NCBI GenBank assembly: GCA_963665555.2
Contig: OY762308.1
Span: 2,976,001-3,040,000, forward strand
DNA: 64,000 nt
Reading direction: 5' to 3'
Source of the DNA: CAXXXW01 sp963665555
Lineage (GTDB): Bacteria; Pseudomonadota; Alphaproteobacteria; Thalassobaculales; Thalassobaculaceae
The notes under the pieces were generated by a model. It was not told where the DNA came from, did not search any database, and worked only from the letters and a program-made list of their open reading frames with translations. The translations under genes and the position numbers were made by a program. Shown here in pieces: positions 16,524-25,723 of this stretch (positions are counted from its first letter, which is position 1; each line of letters begins with the position of its first letter).

Positions 16524-16951
16524 GTTTCTTGCTCGATACCTGCGTGGTTTCGGAGCTTGTGAAGCCCGAACCCGAGCCTCTTGTGTCCGAATGGTTCCGC
16601 GCCGCGCCGCCCGAAGCGTTGTTCGTCAGCGTCCTGACCCTGGCGGAAATCCGCAAGGGCGTGGAGAAGCTGCCGCACGGGCGTCGCCGCGCCCGGATCG
16701 CCGCCTGGCTCGAAATCGAACTGCCCTTCTGGTTCGAGGGCCGGGTTCTGCCGGTCGACTTCGCCGTCGCCGACGAGTGGGGCCGGATGCTGGCCCGCGT
16801 CGAACGTCCCGTCCCGGTCATCGACGGCCCGATCGCGGCGACCGCGCTCAGCCATCGATTGGTCGTCGTCACTCGCGACGAGGGCGGGTTCGCGCCGTCG
16901 GGGGTCGATATAGTCAATCCATGGAAGGTCTGGTCCGGGCGCGCGGATTGA
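16520..16951 (+). CDS. VapC-type PIN-domain toxin
   Basis: A 143-residue predicted ribonuclease toxin read from the GTG in the GTGA overlap with the antitoxin stop. PIN acidic residues are visible: Asp in FLLDTCVVSELVKP, Glu in TLAEIRKGVEKLP, Asp in VIDGPIAATAL and Asp in VVTRDEGGF. Length is normal and all positions expected for magnesium binding appear intact, so the toxin should be active. Pairing of a Phd-type antitoxin with a VapC toxin is common. The RNA target is unknown. Confidence 0.92.
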   Translation: MSFLLDTCVVSELVKPEPEPLVSEWFRAAPPEALFVSVLTLAEIRKGVEKLPHGRRRARIAAWLEIELPFWFEGRVLPVDFAVADEWGRMLARVERPVPVIDGPIAATALSHRLVVVTRDEGGFAPSGVDIVNPWKVWSGRAD

Positions 16952-17048
16952 CCCCCCGCCTCGCGAAATTCCCCGCCCCGTTCCGCGAAAACGCTGTAGG
17001 CTGGCGGCGGCGCGCCGGGGCGCGGCGCGGGACGGCGGGGGAAACGCG

Positions 17049-17807
17049 ATGGGCAGGTTCGACGGCAAGGTGGCGCTGGTCAGCGGCGGCGCGCGCGGCC
17101 AGGGGGCGGCGGAGGCGCGCGCCTTCGCGGCCGAGGGCGCCAGGGTGGTGTTCGGCGACATCCTCGACAGGGAGGGCGCGGCGGTCGCGGCCGACATCGC
17201 GTCCGCCGGCGGCGAGGCGACCTATGTCGGCCTCGACGTCTCCCGCGAGGACGACTGGCGCGGCGCCGTCGCCCGCGCGGTCGAGGGCTACGGCCGGCTC
17301 GACATCCTGGTCAACAACGCCGCCATGCTGACGCCCCGCGCGGCGATCGAGGACCGCGCGGTCGAGGACTGGGACCGCACCATGGCGGTCAATGTGCGCG
17401 GCCCCTTCCTCGGGACCAAGCACGCGATCCCGGCGATGCGCGCGGCGGGCGGCGGCTCCATCGTCAACATCGTCTCGATCGCCGGCCTCGGCCAGTCCAC
17501 CCACCAGGAGCCGGCCTACGCGACCAGCAAGGGCGCGCTGCGCGTGTTCACCCGCGTCACGGCGGCGCAGCACGCCGGGGACAACATCCGCTGCAACGGC
17601 GTCTTCCCCGGCCCGGTGGACACCGACATGGTGCGCGTCGTCATGAACAACCCGGAGCTGATGGCGGCGCGGCTGTCGCGGGTGCCGATGGGGCGGATGG
17701 GAACGATCGACGAGATCGTGCGCGCGGTGCTGTTCCTCGCCTCGGACGAGGCGTCCTTCATGACCGGGGCCGAGATCGTCGTCGATGGCGGCGCGATGGC
17801 GATGTAG
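17049..17807 (+). CDS. SDR-family oxidoreductase (252 aa)
   Basis: A classical short-chain dehydrogenase. The cofactor loop is SGGARGQG (in the TGxxxGxG position), followed by NNAA. The catalytic serine is in IVSIAG and the YxxxK pair in YATSK. GPVDTDMV is the substrate-loop start, and the C-terminal FLASDEASFMTG followed by VVDGGAMAM is typical. Acidic GDI after the second strand favours NAD(H). The substrate is unknown. The next gene, 42 nt downstream, is a second SDR, so the pair may act on related hydroxy/keto compounds. Confidence 0.92.
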   Translation: MGRFDGKVALVSGGARGQGAAEARAFAAEGARVVFGDILDREGAAVAADIASAGGEATYVGLDVSREDDWRGAVARAVEGYGRLDILVNNAAMLTPRAAIEDRAVEDWDRTMAVNVRGPFLGTKHAIPAMRAAGGGSIVNIVSIAGLGQSTHQEPAYATSKGALRVFTRVTAAQHAGDNIRCNGVFPGPVDTDMVRVVMNNPELMAARLSRVPMGRMGTIDEIVRAVLFLASDEASFMTGAEIVVDGGAMAM

Positions 17808-17849
17808 GCGCGCGGGGGACGAAGGCGGCGAGGGCGGAGGACGGGCCGG

Positions 17850-18653
17850 ATGCGGCGTCTCGAAAACAAGGTCGCGCTGGTGGTCGGCGCCGGGCAGCAG
17901 CCGGGCGACACGATCGGCAACGGCCGGGCGGCGGCGATCCTGTTCGCGCGCGAGGGCGCCCGCGTGGTGGCGGTGGACCGCGACCTCGACTCGGCCCAGG
18001 AGACGGCGGCGGCGATCCGCGCCGAGGGCGGCGACTGCGCGGTCGCGCGCGGCGATGTGACCGACAACGACGACTGCGCCGCCTTCGTGCGGGCCTGCAT
18101 GGACCGGCACGGGCGCATCGACATCCTGCACTACAATGTCGGCGCCACCGGCGACGGGCTGGACACCGACCCGATGACGCTGCCGGAGGAGGTGTGGGAC
18201 CGGGTGATGGACGTGAACCTGAAGGGCCTCTACCGCGTCTCGCGCCTGGTGGTGCCGATCATGCGGGCGCAGCGTTCCGGCGCCATCGTGGCGGTCTCCT
18301 CGATCATGGCGGTGGTGGCGGCGGAGCGCACGGTCTACAAGGCCTCGAAGGCGGGGATGAACGCCTTCTGCCACATGCTGGCGAGCACCAACTGGGACTA
18401 CGGCGTGCGCGTGAACGTCATCATGCCGGGGCTGATGGACACGCCCATCGCCATCGGCTACCGCGCGCGCGACGGGCAGGTTTCGCCGGAGGAGGTGCGG
18501 GCGGCGCGCGACGCGCAGGTGCCGCTCAACAAGCGCATGGGCGACGGCTGGGACACGGCGCGGGCCGCCCTGTTCCTCGCCTCGGACGAGGCCCGCTTCA
18601 TCACCGGCGTCAACCTCCCGGTGGACGGCGGCGCGACGGCGCGGATCGGGTGA
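17850..18653 (+). CDS. SDR-family oxidoreductase (267 aa)
   Basis: A second short-chain dehydrogenase, with GGCGGAGG about 10 bases before the ATG. The YxxxK pair is YKASK, the catalytic serine lies in VSSIMA, and the C-terminal motif is FLASDEARFITG then PVDGG. Two departures from the textbook pattern: the cofactor loop is the extended GAGQQPGDTIGNG, and NNAG is replaced by HYNVG. Extended-loop SDRs of this kind exist, so it is probably active. It is only modestly similar to its neighbour, so the pair is not a recent tandem duplication. Confidence 0.9.
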   Translation: MRRLENKVALVVGAGQQPGDTIGNGRAAAILFAREGARVVAVDRDLDSAQETAAAIRAEGGDCAVARGDVTDNDDCAAFVRACMDRHGRIDILHYNVGATGDGLDTDPMTLPEEVWDRVMDVNLKGLYRVSRLVVPIMRAQRSGAIVAVSSIMAVVAAERTVYKASKAGMNAFCHMLASTNWDYGVRVNVIMPGLMDTPIAIGYRARDGQVSPEEVRAARDAQVPLNKRMGDGWDTARAALFLASDEARFITGVNLPVDGGATARIG

Positions 18654-18669
18654 GGGGGAGGCGGGCTCC

Positions 18670-19839
18670 TTACGGCGCGCCGAGCGTAAGGACCGTCTCC
18701 GTTCGCATCCGGGTATCCAACGGACCTTGGCCACTGCCGGGCGGAGGCAGATATCGTCGCCTCGCCGGAATTTCCCTGACATCCCGGCCTTTGGGGCGAA
18801 AGCCGATATTCGTGGCGAGCGCCTCGATCAATCCCGCATTGTCGATTTCCACGCCCCGAAGTATGGAATTACCGAGGATCATCACCACCCTGCCGTTCGC
18901 CTTGACCACCTCGCCCAACCGATGGAGCACGGCGTGCATGTCGGAGGCGTAACGCCGTAGCCATCCCCAATGCTTGGCTTCGATTGCGGCCCCGCCTTGT
19001 TCCAGCACGAAGGGCGAAATATCCATGGGAAGCGCTTCTCCCTTCGGCAACGCCCTCTCGGCGCCGACGCTGGCCGCCCGAACCTCTCTGAGCCGTCCCA
19101 TTTCGTAACCCAGCCAAACGAGCGCCAGCCGATGGCCACGCAGATAATCGATGGCGTTCAGGTAGGGGGGAGATGTGAGCGCGAGATCGAAACTGTCGTT
19201 TTCCACGCCTTCGAGCCGGCGCGCATCCGCTTGCCGAATATCCGCCCGACTTCGGATCGCGTCCGGCTGGAGCTTCGACGCGACATGTCGGACCGATCGT
19301 AGGAACCCGCCGTAAACATCGAAATCGCTGGCCTCGGCGACCTTGTGCGGGCGGCTGTGGGAGGTGTCCCGGGCCAACGACGCCATTGGCTCCTTCGAGA
19401 CGATAATGCGGCTCAGCGCGACCGCGAGCGCACCCTTCGCCGGTTCCACCTCTCTTCGCAGGACGGTCGCGAGACGCGCGAGCGCTTCCTCCTGTTGGGG
19501 GGCGAACCAGTAGGTCACGAAGCGCTGTGTCTCGGGATCGTCCGTCCTTTCGACTTGGCCGAAAGGGATTATCCTAGCATTCCCAACGACATCCTCGGCC
19601 CGATCGAGAAGCCCCTCCGTGTCGAGCCGGGTTGTCCACACACTTGCCATGAGAACGGAAAGCGGATCGACATCGCTTCCGACGCAATCGAAACCCGCCT
19701 CCACAGCGGCGCGGGCCACGGTCCCCGACCCGCACATCGGATCGAGCACCACTCCGCCTGCGGGAACGGCGTCGAGCGCCCGGCAAGCCAAGTCCGGCGC
19801 CATCCGAGCCGGAAACGGGTGGATCGGCGAAAGGGTCAC
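18670..19839 (-). CDS. DNA methyltransferase (TSPPY type) of the GHKL-nuclease locus
   Basis: A 389-residue SAM-dependent methyltransferase, probably modifying adenine-N6 or cytosine-N4 in DNA. The SAM motif I is LDPMCGSGT (residues about 32-40) and the catalytic motif IV TSPPY (about 222-226). The order I then IV, with the opening PIHPFPARMAP, matches the TRM11-like/DNA-methylase group. The start is taken as the GTG whose GTGA overlaps the stop of the upstream ATPase gene; a TTG 12 nt further up is an alternative. That overlap and the shared strand make it the modification partner of the GHKL-nuclease protein. The long segment between motifs I and IV would hold the recognition region. The target sequence is unknown. 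Confidence 0.85.
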   Translation of the reverse strand: MTLSPIHPFPARMAPDLACRALDAVPAGGVVLDPMCGSGTVARAAVEAGFDCVGSDVDPLSVLMASVWTTRLDTEGLLDRAEDVVGNARIIPFGQVERTDDPETQRFVTYWFAPQQEEALARLATVLRREVEPAKGALAVALSRIIVSKEPMASLARDTSHSRPHKVAEASDFDVYGGFLRSVRHVASKLQPDAIRSRADIRQADARRLEGVENDSFDLALTSPPYLNAIDYLRGHRLALVWLGYEMGRLREVRAASVGAERALPKGEALPMDISPFVLEQGGAAIEAKHWGWLRRYASDMHAVLHRLGEVVKANGRVVMILGNSILRGVEIDNAGLIEALATNIGFRPKGRDVREIPARRRYLPPPGSGQGPLDTRMRTETVLTLGAP

Positions 19840-22262
19840 CGCTCCGTCCAATCGATTTTCGCCGGCAGCGACGGCTCGAGTTCTCTCATGCTGCGTTCGA
19901 GTTCACCGAGAATTTCCTCCGCCGTCTGGTGCACGTTGACCTCATAGTTATCGTCGACCTCTATCCAGCGAGTTCCCACGATATGTTCCACAGCCTTCAA
20001 CCGAGCCAGCAACCGCGGAGGTTCGAATTGCTGCAATTCCTTCTGCTTCGCCCGAACGGCAACAAGACTCGGTCTCGCCTTGCTATCTTCCTTTTCTGCT
20101 TCCAAACCGCGCAACAATTTACCGAGAGGCACCTGCCCCTGTCTTTCAAGTTCACCGTTGTACTTGTCGAGCCAATCGTTCACTTGCGGAACCGTGCGAG
20201 CGTTTTCGAACAATGATCGGAGTTTCGTAAGCGTCACCCCTTGGGTCAAATGAATCCTGATCAGCCTCTCCAAATGTGCAAGTTTGAACAACGTAATGTG
20301 TTGCCCGGAATCGGTTTCCATTTTCTTGTTCAATTTTCCGTCCCTGTCGTTTTCGGACGAATAACCCACGCCGACAAAACAACCAAATTGCGCTCCATTC
20401 TTCCTACGAAAAACTTCCATGGACGCGATGTCGATCTTGTCGGCAGGGACCTGAGGTTGATTCGTTTGCTTGGTGTCGTAAACGACTCGATAGTCGGCGC
20501 GCCCCTGACTGTGGAGACCGAGTTTCGCGTCGATCACTCCATCGGGCTCCCCCTTTTCTCCTCTCCTTTCGTACTCGAAACCAAGCTCCCGAAAAGCCAG
20601 CCCGACCGCTCTTTCCAGCGCATCCGGGTTGTTTCTGGCGGCATCCAGCCTTCGAAGGACCTCGCTGGCGGTCGATGGTGCGTCGCCCGCCCTCTCCCGC
20701 AAAACCCGATCACGGTCTCGCAAAAAAGCGTCGATAGTTGCCTGGTCCACCCCTTGTTCTTGGAGGTTCCCCTCCAGCAACACTTCGGACCAAGCAAACA
20801 ATTTGGCGGGATTTCGGTATTTGTCGCCGCTGGTGAGTTTATCGACGAACGGATGATCGGAGTTAACGATAATTTTGCGGGTCTTGGGATCGTATTGCAG
20901 CGCGGGAGTGTAAGGCCCACGCCGGGCAAAACCCGTGTTTTCGAATGGTTTTTCGGAGACAGCGTTTTCGTATTCGTGGAGCCAGTCGAGCTGTTTTTCC
21001 GCGTCCACGTCTTCGGGAACCGCAATGTAAAACGATTCGGAACCCGCTTTTAGCACACTGCGAACGCTGCGCAAAAGAGGCTCCGTAACGTACGCGCTTG
21101 GCTTTCCGGAGAGCAGCGCATCAAGATCCATTTCTCCGGTCTTCGACCGCACTTGCCTATCGTATTCAGCGCGGCATTCATTGAATTTTTCGAGAAGGTA
21201 TTCCCGGAATTTTTCGATATCCTCCGAATCCCTGACGCCTTCGCGCGATGACAACAAATGGTCCCGCAAACCGTCGGCGTCCACTTCGAGGGCGAAACGT
21301 GACCACGCCGCGTGGTTGGGCTGCCTGATACCGAAAAGCTCGTCGTCGAGATTAATGACGCGGCCTCTGACACGAACAAAAAAACCGTTACTGCGGCTTA
21401 TCGAGTCAGATTTTCCGCTCAGTTGCTTTTTGTAAATACGTGCGCTTCCCCTGATTTTACCCACGCCTAGCGAGTTTTCAGAGATCGAAATTTCTTTTAT
21501 GACCTCCAAATGTACCTTGCTGGATTCGATCGAATCTCGGTTAACGGAAACTCGAAAATCGGTGTGGAGCGGGAGGCCGGTGCTCAACACCCACTTCAGC
21601 CTGCCGATCGAAAGTTTTCGGTACAACTCCTTGAAATCGGACAACCCGACCGCAGTCCAGCTCGGCTCGCGACCATGCTGGCTGAACATGAACGCCCAAG
21701 CTTCCGGGTCCCGGATTTTGATTTCGGACAAATGGTTTTTGGCGTCCTGCTCCGTTATCTTGCGGAGGGAAACCTTTGGGGGATCGGCCGTCTTGCTTTG
21801 TCGTCCAGTGGCACGTCCGAAGTCCATAGTCGTGAGCAGCAACTCGCCATTGGCATAACTCAGATGCGTGAGCTTGCGGGCCAGAACATACGCCGCGAGC
21901 TTGCCGATGCCGAACTGGCCGATCGGCGGACGCTCCTTAGGGTACGGCGGACGAGCGTTGGCTTTCTCGGAGTCCGCGACACGCCACAGCCGTCGGAAGC
22001 CTTCCTCATCCATCCCCTCGCCGTCGTCGATAACCCAGAGCGGGAGGAGATTGTTGGGGTCATCATCGGGTTCGTCCGGCAACAGGATGTGGACCCGATT
22101 CGCCCCGGCATCGTACCCGTTGCTGACGAGTTCCTCGATCGCCTTGTGCGGACTCCGGTAAAGTCCCTCGGAAAACAGTCGGATGATATCGGAATTTATG
22201 TGGACAGGAATCGTGTCCACCTCCTTGCCCGCGCTTTCCAGGTCCGGTCTGTCGAAGGGCAT
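19836..22262 (-). CDS. GHKL (Hsp90/MutL/MORC-type) ATPase fused to a PD-(D/E)xK-like nuclease
   Basis: An 808-residue protein. The N-terminal GHKL ATPase is clear: N-box EELVSNGYDAGA (Glu44, Asn48, Asp51), G1 box DDGEGM (79-84) and G2 box IGQFGIGKLA (114-123). Residues about 150-450 would form the transducer region plus a linker. Near residues 560-600 lies a nuclease signature: FRELGFEYERRG, PDGVID (Asp574, Asp578), then VVYDTKQT (Asp596, Lys598). This spacing fits the PD-(D/E)xK restriction fold. The C-terminal 170 residues are mostly helical. With the coupled methyltransferase it forms a two-gene restriction-modification-like unit. GHKL ATPases joined to nucleases and methyltransferases have been described as MORC/MutL-type R-M systems, but few have been tested. 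GC content is visibly lower than that of its neighbours. Confidence 0.85.
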   Translation of the reverse strand: MPFDRPDLESAGKEVDTIPVHINSDIIRLFSEGLYRSPHKAIEELVSNGYDAGANRVHILLPDEPDDDPNNLLPLWVIDDGEGMDEEGFRRLWRVADSEKANARPPYPKERPPIGQFGIGKLAAYVLARKLTHLSYANGELLLTTMDFGRATGRQSKTADPPKVSLRKITEQDAKNHLSEIKIRDPEAWAFMFSQHGREPSWTAVGLSDFKELYRKLSIGRLKWVLSTGLPLHTDFRVSVNRDSIESSKVHLEVIKEISISENSLGVGKIRGSARIYKKQLSGKSDSISRSNGFFVRVRGRVINLDDELFGIRQPNHAAWSRFALEVDADGLRDHLLSSREGVRDSEDIEKFREYLLEKFNECRAEYDRQVRSKTGEMDLDALLSGKPSAYVTEPLLRSVRSVLKAGSESFYIAVPEDVDAEKQLDWLHEYENAVSEKPFENTGFARRGPYTPALQYDPKTRKIIVNSDHPFVDKLTSGDKYRNPAKLFAWSEVLLEGNLQEQGVDQATIDAFLRDRDRVLRERAGDAPSTASEVLRRLDAARNNPDALERAVGLAFRELGFEYERRGEKGEPDGVIDAKLGLHSQGRADYRVVYDTKQTNQPQVPADKIDIASMEVFRRKNGAQFGCFVGVGYSSENDRDGKLNKKMETDSGQHITLFKLAHLERLIRIHLTQGVTLTKLRSLFENARTVPQVNDWLDKYNGELERQGQVPLGKLLRGLEAEKEDSKARPSLVAVRAKQKELQQFEPPRLLARLKAVEHIVGTRWIEVDDNYEVNVHQTAEEILGELERSMRELEPSLPAKIDWTER

Positions 22263-22333
22263 TGGTCAAAATGCTCCGTTTGGATTCCGCGCCAACGGCT
22301 CCCGGCGAGTCGGTCGGGGACAACGACCAATCT

Positions 22334-22362
22334 CGGTTACCGGGCCGGCTTTGCCCCGTCAA
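22334..22362 (-). promoter_or_regulatory. Candidate promoter for the GHKL-nuclease/methyltransferase pair
   Basis: On the minus strand, TTGACG (22362-22357), a 17-base spacer, then TAACCG (22339-22334), about 70 bases before the ATG at 22262. The -35 is good, the -10 weak. A TTGACA facing the other way at 22403 could serve the GMC gene, making this a divergent promoter region. Confidence 0.3.
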
Positions 22363-22470
22363 GCGGATAATCGGGTTCGAGCGGATGCCCCCTCCCCCGC
22401 CATTGACAGCACTCCGCGGTCGCGCGCACGCTTCCTCCGTCGGGCGTCGCGCGCGGGGGGAGACGGGGGG

Positions 22471-24087
22471 ATGGCGGAGGACGGGGGGGAGTACGACTTC
22501 ATCGTCGCCGGGGCCGGGTCGGCCGGCTGCGCCGTCGCGGCGCGGCTGAGCGAATCGGGCCGCCACTCCGTCCTGCTGCTGGAGGCCGGCCCGCGCGACC
22601 GCAACCCCTGGATCCACATCCCCCTCGGCTTCACCAAAGTGTTCACCGACGCGCGCGTGAACTGGAAATTCCAGACCGAGCCGGTCGAGTCCCTCGACGG
22701 CCGCGTCCTCTACCAGCCGCGCGGCAAGGTGCTCGGCGGAAGCTCCTCGATCAACGGCACGATCTACATGCGCGGCCAGCCGCGCGACTACGACGGCTGG
22801 CGCCAGCGCGGCCTCGCGGGCTGGGACTGGGAGTCGGTGCTGCCCTATTTCCGGAAGGCCGAGGACAACGCGCGCGGGGCCGACGACCTGCACGGCGCCG
22901 GCGGGCCGCTGCGCGTTTCCGACGTCCCGGAGGAATGGGCGCTCCCCCGCGCCATGGTCGCGGCGGCTGTCCAGGCCGGCATCCCGCCCAACCGGGACTT
23001 CAACGGCCCGGTCCAGGAGGGCGCCGGCTTCTACCAGTTCACCGCGACGCGGAGCCGGCGCTGGAGTTCGGCGCGCGCCTACCTCGCCCCGGCGCGCCGG
23101 CGGCGCAACCTGCGCGTCGAGACCTCGGCCCAGGCGCTGCGCGTGACGCTCGCGGACGGCCGCGCCGACGGCGTGGAGTACCGCGCGCCGGGCGGGGTCC
23201 GCCGGGCCCGGGCACGGCGCGAGGTCGTGGTCTCCGGCGGCGCCTTCGGCTCGCCCCACCTGCTGCAGCTTTCCGGCATCGGCCCGGCGGAACACCTGCG
23301 CGCGATGGGCATCGCCCCGGCGCGCGACCTGCCGGGCGTCGGGTCGCACCTGAGGGACCATTTCAACACCTACCTCGCGTTTCGCTGCGCCCGGCCCGCC
23401 ACCATGAACGACCTCGCGCTCAGCCTGCCGCGCCGCCTCGCCGCCGGCGCCCGTTACGCGCTGACCGGCGGCGGGCCGCTGTCGAGCACGGCGATCTGCG
23501 CCGGCGCGTTCATCCGCACCGACCCGCGGCTGGAGGACCCGGACCTCCAGATCAACATGTTCAGCTGGGCCGCGGCCGAGCGCACGCCGGACGGCGTGGT
23601 CCCGATGCCGTTCTCCGCCTTCACCTTCAGCCCGGTCCACCTGCGCCCGGACTGCGACGGCTCGGTGCGGCTGAAAAGCCCGGACCCGGAGGTCGCGCCC
23701 GCGATCCGCTACGAGTTCCTGCGGACCGAGGAGGACAGGCGCGCCGTCCTGCGCGGGATGCGGGTGTGCCGCGAGATCGCCCACCAACCGGCGCTGGCCG
23801 ACTGGAACGCCGGCGAGGTCCTGCCCGGCCCGGACCGCGCGAGCGACGAGGAGTTGCTGGCCGATGTGCGCGCCCGCGCCGTCGCCAACTACCACCCCGT
23901 CGGCACCTGCCGGATGGGGCCGGAGGCCGATTCGGCGACCGACGCGCGGCTGCGGGTCCACGGGATCGGCGGCCTGCGCGTCGCCGACGCCTCGATCATG
24001 CCGTCGATCGTCGCCGGCAACACCAACGCGCCGTCGATCATGATCGGCGAAAAGGCGGCGGCGATGATCCTTGAGGACGCGCGGTAG
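22471..24087 (+). CDS. GMC-family FAD oxidoreductase (choline dehydrogenase-like)
   Basis: A 538-residue flavoenzyme oxidising an alcohol. The FAD loop is IVAGAGSAGCAVAARL at the N-terminus. GMC signature 1 is seen as GKVLGGSSSINGTIYMRG and signature 2 as SGGAFGSPHLLQLSGIGP. The catalytic His lies in NYHPVGTCRMG, with an Asn in AGNTNAPSIMIGE. All are intact and length is typical. The start is the ATG before EYDFIVAGAGSAG; the upstream in-frame sequence is not conserved. Choline is one possible substrate, but the family is broad. The NHL-repeat gene begins 34 nt downstream and is probably co-transcribed. Confidence 0.93.
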   Translation: MAEDGGEYDFIVAGAGSAGCAVAARLSESGRHSVLLLEAGPRDRNPWIHIPLGFTKVFTDARVNWKFQTEPVESLDGRVLYQPRGKVLGGSSSINGTIYMRGQPRDYDGWRQRGLAGWDWESVLPYFRKAEDNARGADDLHGAGGPLRVSDVPEEWALPRAMVAAAVQAGIPPNRDFNGPVQEGAGFYQFTATRSRRWSSARAYLAPARRRRNLRVETSAQALRVTLADGRADGVEYRAPGGVRRARARREVVVSGGAFGSPHLLQLSGIGPAEHLRAMGIAPARDLPGVGSHLRDHFNTYLAFRCARPATMNDLALSLPRRLAAGARYALTGGGPLSSTAICAGAFIRTDPRLEDPDLQINMFSWAAAERTPDGVVPMPFSAFTFSPVHLRPDCDGSVRLKSPDPEVAPAIRYEFLRTEEDRRAVLRGMRVCREIAHQPALADWNAGEVLPGPDRASDEELLADVRARAVANYHPVGTCRMGPEADSATDARLRVHGIGGLRVADASIMPSIVAGNTNAPSIMIGEKAAAMILEDAR

Positions 24088-24121
24088 GCGCCGCGCGGCG
24101 GAACAGAGGGGGAGGAAGTCC

Positions 24122-25081
24122 ATGTCCGTTATCCTGGGAAGCGGCGCGCACCGCTACCGCGTGGCGGAAGGCTGGGGAAAACTGCCCGACGGCTGGACGC
24201 TGATGGACGCCGCCGCCGTCGCGGTGGACAGCGAGGACCGGGTCTACGTCTTCAACCGCGGCGAACACCCGATGATCGTGTTCGACCGCGAGGGCAATTT
24301 CCTGCGCTCCTGGGGCGAGGGGCTGTTCCACCGGGCGCACGGCCTGCATGTCGGCCCGGACGACATGCTGTACTGCACCGACGACGGCGACCACACCGTC
24401 CGCAAGATGACGCCGGAGGGCAAGCTGCTGCTCGAAATCGGCGTGCCGGGCGAGCCGGCCCCGTTCATGAGCGGCCGGCCCTTCCACCGCTGCACGCACA
24501 CCGCGCTGTCGCCGGACGAGCACATTTTCGTCTCCGACGGCTACGGCAACGCGCATGTCCACAAATACGACCCGGCCGGCCGGCTGGTGAAGACCTGGGG
24601 CGAATCGGGCAGCGGGCCGGGCCAGTTCAACCTGGTCCACAACATCGTCGCCGACGACGAGGGCTGGATCTACGTCGCCGACCGCGAGAACCACCGCGTG
24701 CAGGTGTTCGACACCGACGGCCGCTACGAGGCGCAGTGGAACAACCTGCACCGGCCCTGCGGCCTCTTCATGCCGCGCGGCGATTGCCCGCACTGCTTCG
24801 TCGGCGAACTCGGCCCCGGCATGGCGGTGAACATGGCCTATCCGAACCTCGGGCCGCGCCTCAGCATCGTCGACAACAAGGGCGAGGTGCTGGCCCGGCT
24901 CGGCGGCGAGGACGGGGCCGGGCCGGAGCCGGGCAAGTTCTGGGCGCCGCACGGGCTGGCGGTGGATTCGCGCGGCGACATCTATGTCGGCGAGGTCTCC
25001 TACACCAACTGGGGCAACATGCGCCCGGAGGAGGCGCGCCCGGCCTGGCTCAGGACGCTGCAGAAGCTGGAGAAGCTGTAG
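24122..25081 (+). CDS. NHL-repeat beta-propeller protein (peptidylglycine-lyase-like)
   Basis: A 319-residue protein made of NHL repeats: AVAVDSEDRVYVFNRG, LHVGPDDMLYCTDDGDHTV, ALSPDEHIFVSDGYGN, VADDEGWIYVADRENHRVQV, GLAVDSRGDIYVGEVSY. This pattern is that of a six-bladed propeller related to peptidyl-hydroxyglycine amidating lyase and the SMP-30-like lactonases. No signal peptide is seen. GGAGGAAG precedes the ATG. It follows a GMC oxidoreductase, so it might handle a lactone or aldehyde product of that enzyme. That is inference from position only. Confidence 0.82.
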   Translation: MSVILGSGAHRYRVAEGWGKLPDGWTLMDAAAVAVDSEDRVYVFNRGEHPMIVFDREGNFLRSWGEGLFHRAHGLHVGPDDMLYCTDDGDHTVRKMTPEGKLLLEIGVPGEPAPFMSGRPFHRCTHTALSPDEHIFVSDGYGNAHVHKYDPAGRLVKTWGESGSGPGQFNLVHNIVADDEGWIYVADRENHRVQVFDTDGRYEAQWNNLHRPCGLFMPRGDCPHCFVGELGPGMAVNMAYPNLGPRLSIVDNKGEVLARLGGEDGAGPEPGKFWAPHGLAVDSRGDIYVGEVSYTNWGNMRPEEARPAWLRTLQKLEKL

Positions 25082-25126
25082 AAGCCGGCCCCGAGGGGCG
25101 GCGGGCGGAGCGCGGGCGGCGGGGCG

Positions 25127-25630
25127 TCAGGCCTCGCCCGCGTCTCCGTCCCCGCCCGCCTTTTCCGCCTCCATGGACTCGCGGTAGAGCCGGGCGAAAT
25201 CCACCGGCTGGATCAGCAGCGGCGGGAAGCCGCCGTCCCGGATCGTGTCGCTGACGATGGCGCGCGCGAAGGGGAACAGCAGCCTCGGGCATTCGATCAG
25301 CAGCACCGGGCGCAGGTGCTCCTCCGCGAGGCCGTGGAAGGCGAACACGCCCCCGTAGGTCAGCTCCACCAGGAAGAGCTTGTCGTCGCCGCTGGAGCCG
25401 TCCACCGTGACGGTCAGCGCCGCCTCCCAGGCGTTGTCGCCGATCCGGCCGGCGTTGACATCGACCCGCACGTCGATCTTCGGCGGCTCCCCGCCCGGCC
25501 GCAGGCTGTTCGGCGCGCGCGGGTTCTCGAAGGACAGGTCCTTGACGTACTGGGCGACCACCTGGATCGGCGGCGCTCCGGGCGCGGCGGCGCCCGCCGG
25601 AGCGGCGGCGCCGTTGGACGGTTCGGACAT
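25127..25630 (-). CDS. secB: SecB protein-export chaperone
   Basis: A 167-residue cytosolic chaperone that keeps precursors unfolded and passes them to SecA. After a Gly/Ala/Pro-rich start come the diagnostic IQVVAQYVKDLSFENPRAP segment, VELTYGGVF in the core strands, and the conserved C-terminal CPRLLFPFARAIVSDTIRDG with PPLLIQPVDFARLY. Length is normal. The start MSEPSNGAAAP is chosen because the family begins shortly before the QVVAQY segment. It is transcribed on the same strand as fxsA and divergently from timA, the usual alphaproteobacterial layout. Confidence 0.97.
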   Translation of the reverse strand: MSEPSNGAAAPAGAAAPGAPPIQVVAQYVKDLSFENPRAPNSLRPGGEPPKIDVRVDVNAGRIGDNAWEAALTVTVDGSSGDDKLFLVELTYGGVFAFHGLAEEHLRPVLLIECPRLLFPFARAIVSDTIRDGGFPPLLIQPVDFARLYRESMEAEKAGGDGDAGEA

Positions 25631-25723
25631 GGAATCCCCTTCGCGAGCATGGAGCGGCGGGCGGCGCAAGCTAGACCGGATCGCGCCCGCCGGCAACCGC
25701 GCCGCGCGCACCGCGCGACGGCG

